From assembly GCA_040752395.1 (NCBI GenBank), contig JBFMHD010000174.1, positions 1-5,916 on the forward strand: a stretch of 5,916 nucleotides of DNA. The letters are read 5' to 3'. The stretch comes from JBFMHD01 sp040752395 [NCBI: Candidatus Hydrogenedentota bacterium] (GTDB taxonomy: Bacteria > JBFMHD01). This document shows, piece after piece, positions 1-4,047 of the stretch. The position numbers were made by a program, and so were the translations under genes. The notes under the pieces were generated by a model that was not told the DNA's origin, ran no database searches, and saw only the letters and a program-made list of their open reading frames with translations. Each line of letters opens with the position of its first letter. Position 1 is the stretch's first letter.

Positions 1-2
1 GG

Positions 3-121
3 GGCTCCAGCCGGCTGTAGTCCGTAGCCTGTAGCCTGTCCTGATACCTCTCACTTCTTCCGTTATCTTGCTTCTTGCTTCTACTTGATATTATTAGAGT
101 TACAGCGTTTTTCAGAGGAGG
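3..121 (+). repeat. Left arm of 119-bp inverted repeat
   Basis: This stretch is the reverse complement of 2244-2362. Positions 3-96 match 2362-2269 without a mismatch (94 bp). Including the inner end to 121, only three bases differ (97, 105 and 106). The match stops at position 3, so this outer boundary lies within the window. The outer part holds heptamer-phased low-complexity DNA and a 10-bp palindrome at 8-17. The inner part is AT-rich and ends in GAGGAGG (115-121), a ribosome-binding-type sequence pointing into the segment. In the right arm the same sequence serves the PC4-like gene. Here it is followed nine bases later by ATG and immediately by the stop TAG (131-136), so no protein is made. 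This suggests a copied 5' gene end. Recombination between the arms could in principle invert the 2.1 kb between them. Confidence 0.95.
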
Positions 122-211
122 TTAATCCCGATGTAGGAACTCTTTTTTATCACACGGATGTGAACAACTAAATATAAAAATATGCCAGGGAAGGCTGTAT
201 CTATCAGGCTG

Positions 212-238
212 CCGGTTAAGGGATTAGAAATTAACCGG
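212..238. repeat. Inverted repeat, 8-bp perfect arms
   Basis: CCGGTTAA at 212-219 and TTAACCGG at 231-238 flank an 11-base loop. A TATAAT follows directly (239-244), but no -35 box is visible at the right distance. There is no T-run suited to an intrinsic terminator on the plus strand beyond a short CTTTTT at 246-250. It could be an operator or a weak terminator. Confidence 0.5.
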
Positions 239-521
239 TATAATGCTTTTTAGTAATTTATTATATCAGCCTATAAGATTCTTTGTTTATAGCTTGTCTG
301 CACTATATAATAAATTAGTGTGGATCAAAGATTATCATCGAGGCTTTAAACAAAAGAACTATTTTATGGTATATGTTTTTAATAATATTCTGGAAAGGTG
401 CACAATAGAAGTGTGCCCAAAGGAAAGGCCATAGATATAGCTATAGCCATAGTGATGATGTTTTTCCATTCACAGTTACTTGTAAAATGTCTTATTTTTG
501 TAAGTTCGTAATGGTATAATT

Positions 522-553
522 CATCTATGACCAGGATATGGTCTTTTTAGATG
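522..553 (+). terminator. Weak terminator-like hairpin
   Basis: GACCA (529-533) and TGGTC (539-543) form a short stem with a 5-base loop, followed by five T residues (544-548). An outer pair, CATCTA (522-527) with TAGATG (548-553), extends the fold. The inner stem is only 5 bp, so termination may be weak. It would end transcription coming from the left of the window. Confidence 0.3.
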
Positions 554-611
554 TAACTTCTTTTTGAAAATCCTACAGGGAACTGGATCAAAATACACTT
601 AAGGGACGCGA

Positions 612-639
612 TACTGGATGATAAGGGACTCATCCGGTA
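612..639 (+). other. 10-bp stem-loop upstream of flagellin
   Basis: TACTGGATGA (612-621) pairs with TCATCCGGTA (630-639), with one G-T wobble and an 8-base loop (TAAGGGAC). No T-run follows. It is the first of three closely spaced stems (612-639, 653-711, 732-794), suggesting a structured RNA or a series of protein-binding sites. I compared the nearby GGGACGC with the c-di-GMP-I riboswitch core and found no adequate match. Confidence 0.45.
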
Positions 640-652
640 CAGGCCGCAGCTT

Positions 653-711
653 ATCTTGTCGCCTGACTCAATGTTAAGGTGTTATAATCATTTTTGAGTC
701 AGGCGAAAGAT
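653..711. promoter_or_regulatory. Inverted repeat flanking an extended -10 box
   Basis: TCGCCTGACTCA (659-670) and TGAGTCAGGCGA (695-706) are perfect 12-bp arms. ATCTT (653-657) and AAGAT (707-711) extend the stem past one bulged base. The 24-base loop contains TGTTATAAT (680-688), a perfect extended -10 promoter element. No good -35 box sits 17 bp upstream, which is tolerable for an extended -10. If this is the flagellin promoter, transcription would start near 695 and give a leader of about 225 nt. The arms would then suit an operator that clasps the promoter. Alternatively the structure is just a stem-loop, for example part of a terminator. Confidence 0.4.
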
Positions 712-731
712 ATCTGTTTTGGCTAAAAGAG

Positions 732-794
732 ACATTATTACTTATATTGAATTTCTATTTAGCATTTTGCGATAGAAATTCAAAATAATAATGT
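732..794. repeat. Long imperfect inverted repeat in flagellin upstream region
   Basis: Perfect 12-bp arms TTGAATTTCTAT (747-758) and ATAGAAATTCAA (772-783) surround a 13-base loop. Allowing a small bulge, the pairing extends outward through ACATTATTA (732-740) and TAATAATGT (786-794). The structure is AT-rich and not followed by a T-run, so it is not an obvious terminator. CGATA in the loop region (770-774) resembles part of a sigma-28 -10 box, but no matching TAAA element lies 15 bp upstream. Confidence 0.5.
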
Positions 795-902
795 TTTATA
801 GTTACAGTAGTATTATGCACGCTAAAAGTGCGGAGAATATGTTTGTAATTAGCGCGGTGGTGCCACTGGCTTATCCGTGGTGCCTTATGGTCAAATACAA
901 AC

Positions 903-910
903 AAGGAGGT
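903..910 (+). promoter_or_regulatory. Strong ribosome binding site of flagellin
   Basis: AAGGAGGT is a perfect Shine-Dalgarno sequence. Its GGAGG core ends 10 bases before the ATG at 920, which fixes the flagellin start. Upstream, GTGGTGCC occurs twice (857-864 and 877-884, a 20-bp period), a possible binding site in the leader. Confidence 0.85.
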
Positions 911-919
911 TGACCTTTT

Positions 920-1762
920 ATGGTCCAGATTTCCAATAATCCTACTATGTTCACACGTTTTCAGCTTGAAAAAACAAATTTCGCATTAGAGCGAGACGTG
1001 GAGCAGCTATCTACAGGTAAACGGATTAACAAAGCAGCTGATGATGCTGCGGGTAGCGGCATAGCCACAAAATTGTTGACTCAAGTTAAAGGTGTACATC
1101 AGGCGGTAAAGAATGCAGAAGATGGTTTCACGGTTCTTCAAATTGCAGAGGGTGGTCTACAGGAGATGACCCTTTTTCTACAGAGAGCCCGTGTTCTTGC
1201 TGTAATGGCAGCTAATGACGTTTTAACAACTGCTGATAGGTCCGACATCCAAATTGAAATCGATATGATAAAAGATGAAATAGATAGACTAAGTTCAGTA
1301 GTAAACTTCAATCAGTTCCAACTTTTAAATAGAGAGGGTACTAATGAAGAAGAGGAGACTATCACACTTCACATAGGTCCGAACCAAAACGAAACACTTG
1401 ATTTAAGTCTTAAAGCTGATGCACGAGCCCAGACTTTAGGAATAGATACTTTAGACGTAACAACAAGGGAGAATGCTCAGAATACGATGACTCAGGTTGA
1501 TGATGCCCTAGAGCATATATACGAATTACGTGCACGGATCGGTGCAGAGGAACATCGTCTGGAGGGTGTGCTCATCTCTTTAGACGCTCAACTCAAAAAT
1601 ATGATGCGCGCATATTCAGGCATACAAGATGCAGACATAGCCAATGTACTTGTACAATTAACAAGGGACAAGATCGTTCAACAAACAAGCGTTTCAGCAA
1701 GCGCGCAGGCAAATTCGGACTTTAAGAACAGTTTAGGAACAATTGTAAACTTAGTAATGTAA
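920..1762 (+). CDS. Compact flagellin
   Basis: Flagellin, the subunit that polymerises outside the cell into the flagellar filament after export through the flagellar type III apparatus. The 280-residue protein has both conserved ends of the family. N-terminal D0/D1 spans about residues 1-138, with LSTGKRINKAADDAAG (30-45), NAEDGFTVLQIAEGGL (65-80), FLQRARVLAVMAAND (86-100) and the FNQFQLLNREG turn (130-140). C-terminal D1/D0 spans about 188-280, with RARIGAEEHRLE (204-215), SGIQDADIA (233-241) and AQAN (262-265). Only about 50 residues lie between them, so the exposed D2/D3 domains of larger flagellins are absent. There is no signal peptide, as expected for flagellar export. The perfect ribosome binding site supports the start. 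The gene stands alone, with no flagellar, FliW or CsrA gene in view, and is followed by its own terminator. I give no symbol because fliC, hag and flaA cannot be told apart here. Confidence 0.96.
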   Translation: MVQISNNPTMFTRFQLEKTNFALERDVEQLSTGKRINKAADDAAGSGIATKLLTQVKGVHQAVKNAEDGFTVLQIAEGGLQEMTLFLQRARVLAVMAANDVLTTADRSDIQIEIDMIKDEIDRLSSVVNFNQFQLLNREGTNEEEETITLHIGPNQNETLDLSLKADARAQTLGIDTLDVTTRENAQNTMTQVDDALEHIYELRARIGAEEHRLEGVLISLDAQLKNMMRAYSGIQDADIANVLVQLTRDKIVQQTSVSASAQANSDFKNSLGTIVNLVM

Positions 1763-1830
1763 GGTAGCAAGTCTACCAAAAGTTAAGTGACATTAACACT
1801 TGCATTTCTGGAAAATCAAGCCATTTCCAG
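1763..1830 (+). other. Two small hairpins after the flagellin stop
   Basis: GGTAG (1763-1767) pairs with CTACC (1773-1777) immediately after the stop codon. CTGGAAA (1809-1815) pairs with TTTCCAG (1824-1830). Neither has a T-run. They may stabilise the 3' end of an abundant flagellin mRNA, or may be chance. The rest of 1763-1900 contains nothing else I recognise. Confidence 0.3.
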
Positions 1831-1900
1831 GAAAGAGCGTGACCTCAGTTTGCTTAAAGATTAAGTCGTTTTGAAAATCCCACAGTTTTATATATTAAGG

Positions 1901-1940
1901 AATCCCCGTTGAAAAAGTTTTCTTCGGGGATTTCTTTTTA
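1901..1940 (+). terminator. Intrinsic terminator of flagellin
   Basis: AATCCCCG (1901-1908) pairs perfectly with CGGGGATT (1925-1932). Further pairing of GAAA with TTTC inside the loop is possible. The stem runs into TTTCTTTTTA (1931-1940), a classic Rho-independent terminator on the plus strand, about 140 bp after the flagellin stop. On the minus strand the hairpin is not followed by a T-run, so it would serve the convergent PC4-like gene poorly. Confidence 0.88.
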
Positions 1941-2013
1941 GTAACGTTACTACCCGACTCTGCTAAAAAATTGCAAGTTCTTCATCCGTTGCGTAGAAAG
2001 AATGGGCTAATAC

Positions 2014-2232
2014 CTATTCTGCTGGTAAAAGCTCTTCAAGTGATTTCAGAACCTGTCGGCATTGATTCAGTCCGAGCCATATACCCTTTTTTGTTGGTTT
2101 CATTTCGTTCGCATCGGTATAGAAAAATCTTCTAATATCTATGCCTCTTTTTTCATTAAATTCTGATTGTCGTAATACTATAGGATTTTTTGAATCCACA
2201 TTTATCACAACTTGTTTTTCAAACCCTGGCAT
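2014..2232 (-). CDS. PC4/p15-like single-strand DNA-binding protein
   Basis: A 72-residue protein of the transcriptional coactivator p15 (PC4) family. Eukaryotic PC4 and its bacterial YdbC-like relatives form small dimers that bind single-stranded DNA or nucleic-acid junctions through a beta-sheet face. The family pattern spans nearly the whole length: a first strand VVINVDS (8-14), IVLRQSEFNEKRGIDIRRFF (18-37), and the hallmark PTKKGIWLGL (46-55), followed by a C-terminal helix QCRQVLKSLEELL (57-69). I chose the ATG at 2232 over an in-frame GTG at 2241, because GGAGG (2241-2245) lies 8 bases before the ATG and overlaps the GTG. It is convergent with flagellin. No link to motility is implied; the role here is unknown, perhaps in transcription or DNA repair. 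Its 5' flank overlaps the inverted repeat. Confidence 0.82.
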   Translation of the reverse strand: MPGFEKQVVINVDSKNPIVLRQSEFNEKRGIDIRRFFYTDANEMKPTKKGIWLGLNQCRQVLKSLEELLPAE

Positions 2233-2240
2233 TGTTATCA

Positions 2241-2248
2241 CCTCCTCC
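2241..2248 (-). promoter_or_regulatory. Ribosome binding site of the PC4-like gene
   Basis: Reads GGAGGAGG on the minus strand. The copy nearest the gene (2241-2245) lies 8 bases before the ATG. The farther copy lies inside the inverted repeat. The left arm has one GAGG unit fewer, a 3-bp difference just at the inner repeat boundary. Confidence 0.75.
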
Positions 2249-2362
2249 TCTGAAAAACTTTGTAACTATAATAATATCAAGTAGAAGCAAGAAGCAAGAT
2301 AACGGAAGAAGTGAGAGGTATCAGGACAGGCTACAGGCTACGGACTACAGCCGGCTGGAGCC
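2244..2362 (-). repeat. Right arm of 119-bp inverted repeat
   Basis: Inverted partner of 3-121, with differences at 2259, 2260 and 2268 only. Identity ends abruptly at 2362, where the right side continues with CCAAAAG heptamers and the left side differs. The inner end carries part of the GGAGGAGG-type ribosome binding site of the PC4-like gene, so the repeat includes functional 5' sequence of a gene and not only intergenic filler. The outer 80 bp belong to the heptad array at 2284-2444. No transposase or recombinase gene lies between the arms, so this is not a recognisable autonomous element. Confidence 0.95.
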
Positions 2363-2444
2363 AAAAGCCAAAAGCCTCCTGAAAAGTCTTGAGTCTTGAG
2401 TCTCGAGTCCTGTTTTGACTCACGACTTGCGACTTGTGACTCTT
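2284..2444. repeat. Heptanucleotide-phased low-complexity array
   Basis: For about 160 bp the sequence can be cut into consecutive 7-base units without losing phase. Several units occur as adjacent pairs before changing: GAAGCAA x2 (2284-2297), ACAGGCT x2 (2326-2339), CCAAAAG x2 (2361-2374), TTGAGTC x2 (2389-2402), then GACTTGC/GACTTGT (2424-2437). The first half is also in the inverted repeat, so a mirror copy lies at 3-81. This resembles the short tandem heptamer repeats (STRR) known in cyanobacteria. No coding frame here is credible. Confidence 0.8.
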
Positions 2445-2448
2445 TTCA
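2380..2448. repeat. Imperfect inverted repeat of AGTC/GACT every 7 bp
   Basis: Four AGTC tetramers (starting 2385, 2392, 2399 and 2406) face four GACT tetramers (2417, 2424, 2431 and 2438) across a 7-base loop. Each tetramer pairs with its partner while the 3-base spacers do not. TGAAAA (2380-2385) and TTTTCA (2443-2448) extend the arms. It is part of the heptad array and could fold as a ladder of short stems. Confidence 0.7.
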
Positions 2449-2478
2449 TATCATCTTTAGTTTTTCATCCTTTGTGTA

Positions 2479-2495
2479 GAGCGCAAACCGCGCTC
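2479..2495. other. Small GC-rich hairpin
   Basis: GAGCGC (2479-2484) and GCGCTC (2490-2495) are separated by AAACC. No T-run follows on either strand. It lies in the 400-bp gap between the PorV-like and PC4-like genes, where I find no terminator for the PorV-like gene. That gap holds only this hairpin and the repeat arrays. Confidence 0.4.
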
Positions 2496-2562
2496 ATGAG
2501 TACTCCTATGATAAAATGAGAAATATAGAAGACAGGGGCAGGAGGAAAAGGCATAAAGTTAA

Positions 2563-2618
2563 ATTCAAAATTCAAAATTAAAAATTAGAAGACAGGAGAC
2601 AGGAGACAGAAGTAAAAA
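2563..2618. repeat. Second heptanucleotide-phased array
   Basis: Units of 7 bases follow each other in phase: ATTCAAA x2 (2563-2576), ATTAAAA, ATTAGAA, GACAGGA x2 (2591-2604), GACAGAA and GTAAAAA. The composition drifts from AT-rich to GACAGGA-type while the period is kept, the same style as at 2284-2444 but in a different phase. A related GAAGACAGG occurs nearby at 2528-2536. It begins 13 bp beyond the stop codon of the PorV-like gene. Confidence 0.75.
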
Positions 2619-2630
2619 TTGGTTTTGTTA

Positions 2631-3572
2631 TTATCTCCCAAACTTATAACCAGCAGAGACACGATGCGAGTCACCTAAATCCCCCATCGGTAAGAAAGCA
2701 TAGTCCAGGGTGAACGATTGATAACGGATACCACAGCCAAGTGTTAAACCATCGTCTGCATCAGTTAATGCCTGACTATAGCCTGCACGTAACGCTAAAC
2801 TATTAAGAACCCACCACTCTAAGCCGCTATTAAACCTTAATTCATTATCCGTTGGATAATTTAAATCAGCAACCCATAAAACGCGACCAGCTCTTAACCT
2901 GTATGCAAGCCCAAGTTTGAAATTTAATGGTAGATCATCTTTTTGGTTTATGAATCTTATTTTCTTTCCGATGTTCTGGATTGAGCCACCGATACTTAAA
3001 TTCTCGTATTTTGAAGGGAGATATATAAAACCGAGATCACAAGCAAATGATGAAGCATCCTCGTCTTCAAGCTCCTCTGCAATATATTTAAAAGTCAAGC
3101 CCAGATTCAGCTGTTTCTTATAGCAAATCGCATAGGATAACATACAAGCTAAATCATTTGCTCCAAAAGTACCTGCATTGGTGCTCAACACCTGACCTAA
3201 TACGGTCTCAGTAGTTCTTATTTGCTCGCCAGCATCAAGATAAGTTAACCCGATAGCCCATCCACCATCCCATCGTTTCGCTGGTAGTGCAACCGAAACA
3301 AAATTCTGCTCTATATCAACAATGGAATCATTATATTGAAACGCTACATCAATATTATTAACATTAGCAAGACCTGCGGGATTCCAGTAGATAGATAACG
3401 CATCACCATAGACCCCGGCATACGCCTCACCCATAGAACTCGGTCTTGCACCAACACAGATTTTTAAAAACTGTGCACCTGATGTCCCTGCATCTTTGTC
3501 AATAGCGATTAAAGCGGGTGAGATAACTAAAAAGTAAGAAATAAAGAGCCATGCTGATAATGGTCTTCTCAT
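2631..3572 (-). CDS. PorV/PorQ-family outer-membrane protein
   Basis: A 313-residue protein of the PorV/PorQ (UPF0164) family, predicted to be a beta-barrel in the outer membrane. In Bacteroidota, PorV is part of the type IX secretion system. Relatives in many other diderm phyla have no established function, so secretion by that route is not implied. A signal peptide is visible (MRRP, a hydrophobic core at about 7-23, likely cut near ALIA-I). The family signature follows at 40-70: VGARPSSMGEAYAGVYGDAL then IYWNPAGLANV. Alternating polar/apolar strands run to the end, which closes with VSAGYKFGR, ending in a charged residue rather than the usual aromatic. AAGGA (3579-3583) lies 6 bases before the ATG, and a good promoter sits just upstream. 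Any readthrough would continue toward the PC4-like gene. Length fits the family. Confidence 0.85.
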   Translation of the reverse strand: MRRPLSAWLFISYFLVISPALIAIDKDAGTSGAQFLKICVGARPSSMGEAYAGVYGDALSIYWNPAGLANVNNIDVAFQYNDSIVDIEQNFVSVALPAKRWDGGWAIGLTYLDAGEQIRTTETVLGQVLSTNAGTFGANDLACMLSYAICYKKQLNLGLTFKYIAEELEDEDASSFACDLGFIYLPSKYENLSIGGSIQNIGKKIRFINQKDDLPLNFKLGLAYRLRAGRVLWVADLNYPTDNELRFNSGLEWWVLNSLALRAGYSQALTDADDGLTLGCGIRYQSFTLDYAFLPMGDLGDSHRVSAGYKFGR

Positions 3573-3603
3573 TTTTAATCCTTATTAAATCTCCCCAATT
3601 TTA

Positions 3604-3632
3604 ATTATATACTATTTCTTACTATTTTTCAA
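3604..3632 (-). promoter_or_regulatory. Sigma-70-type promoter of the PorV-like gene
   Basis: On the minus strand TTGAAA (3627-3632) is followed, after exactly 17 bases, by TATAAT (3604-3609). The -10 box ends about 31 bases before the ATG at 3572, leaving room for a short leader with the AAGGA ribosome binding site. Confidence 0.75.
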
Positions 3633-3638
3633 GTAAAT

Positions 3639-3656
3639 ATTACAAAAATTTGTAAT
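3639..3656. promoter_or_regulatory. Palindrome just upstream of the PorV-like promoter
   Basis: ATTACAAA and TTTGTAAT are perfect 8-bp arms around two bases. The site lies 6 bp upstream of the -35 box, where an activator would typically bind. It is AT-rich, so chance cannot be excluded. Confidence 0.45.
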
Positions 3657-3688
3657 CCCCCACTTAGTCCACTACTCTTTTCATTTAA

Positions 3689-3852
3689 TTAGATTTTCTG
3701 CGTAAAGATAAGATTTACAGATTTATCAACCTGTTCAACATATTTTGTAAAATTTTCAATTATATCATTGATGTTATCAAATACAATCTTGTCTTTAATA
3801 TCAGTGTACTCGTGCACAAGTCTGTTTCTAAGTTAATAATCTCTTTTTTCAT
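3689..3852 (-). pseudogene. HepT/DUF86 HEPN-domain remnant (frameshifted)
   Basis: On the minus strand, 3829 down to 3689 reads, as its first 20 residues, RNRLVHEYTDIKDKIVFDNI, continuing for 26 more to a stop codon. This is the C-terminal part of a HepT-like (DUF86) protein, with the R-x4-H-x-Y catalytic motif of HEPN ribonucleases. HepT is the toxin partner of the MNT nucleotidyltransferase antitoxin. The frame is blocked just upstream by TAA (3833-3835). Shifting by one base continues the homology as KEIINL back to an ATG at 3850-3852, so a single-base loss near 3830 broke the gene. Further upstream no N-terminal half, and no MNT partner, can be found. It looks like a dead toxin-antitoxin relic. 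The ATG is not claimed as an original start. Confidence 0.72.
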
Positions 3853-4018
3853 GCTGGTTTTGATTCTAAAACAAAATCGTTAATGTATGTGTCTTTCAAT
3901 TATGGTCAGAAATTACACAAAAAAGTCTGATGTATAGGAGTCTTAAGTGAGAGTGTCTGAACCATAGTTATCAAGTTAATATACTGATTTAATATTTAGT
4001 CTCAATCACTTTTCGTTC
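3853..4018. other. Gene-free stretch between HepT relic and LTD gene
   Basis: Part of the 475-bp gap 3573-4047. I see no intact open frame, no ribosome binding site and no clear repeat. The minus-strand reading shows only short open pieces that might be the eroded N-terminal part of the HepT gene, without recognisable motifs. Confidence 0.5.
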
Positions 4019-4043
4019 ATAAAAACCAGAACTGTCCCGGTTT
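4019..4043 (-). terminator. Probable intrinsic terminator of the LTD/GspK-like gene
   Basis: On the minus strand, starting 4 bases after the stop codon, AAACCGGGA folds onto TTCTGGTTT (4023-4043). This gives nine pairs, two of them G-T wobbles, around a 3-base loop and ends in five T residues (4021-4025). The stem is moderate in strength and the T-run overlaps its base. Confidence 0.5.
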
Positions 4044-4047
4044 GTCT

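Larger units (their letters stand above)
122..919. other. Long non-coding, hairpin-rich region ahead of flagellin
   Basis: About 800 bp hold no convincing gene. The only sizeable open frame (243-434, 63 codons) has no ribosome binding site, resembles nothing I recognise and is rejected. The stretch contains a series of inverted repeats: 212-238 (8-bp arms, 11-base loop), 397-418 (GGTGCACA/TGTGCCC with a bulged T), 522-553, 612-639, 653-711 and 732-794. It also has two perfect extended -10 sequences (512-520 and 680-688). It could be a long regulated leader or promoter region for flagellin, a home for small RNAs, or decayed DNA. The sequence alone does not decide. Confidence 0.6.

Noticed and set aside
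243-434. Open frame of 63 codons on the plus strand between the repeat arm and flagellin
   Set aside because: There is no ribosome binding site before the ATG, the composition simply reflects AT-rich DNA, and no family is recognisable.
574-650. Possible c-di-GMP-I (GEMM) riboswitch, suggested by GGGACGC and its location upstream of flagellin
   Set aside because: The CAAACC and GAAA tetraloop parts and the downstream receptor helix are not present in order; only a 7-base core matches.
748-776. Sigma-28 flagellin promoter using CGATA at 770-774
   Set aside because: No TAAA-type -35 element lies about 15 bp upstream, and only five bases of the -10 agree.
850-890. Sigma-54 promoter suggested by TGGTGCC and GTGCCA near the flagellin start
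   Set aside because: The required GC dinucleotide at the -12 element is not at the fixed spacing on either strand.
2239-2241. GTG as the start of the PC4-like gene, three codons upstream of the ATG
   Set aside because: It overlaps the Shine-Dalgarno sequence, whereas the ATG at 2232 has ideal 8-base spacing.
2190-2399. Plus-strand open frame through the PC4 start, the right repeat arm and the heptad array
   Set aside because: It runs antisense across a real gene start and low-complexity repeats; the protein is repeat-derived.
2284-2444. CRISPR array
   Set aside because: Units are 7 bp with changing sequence; there are no repeats of 23-47 bp separated by unique spacers and no cas genes.
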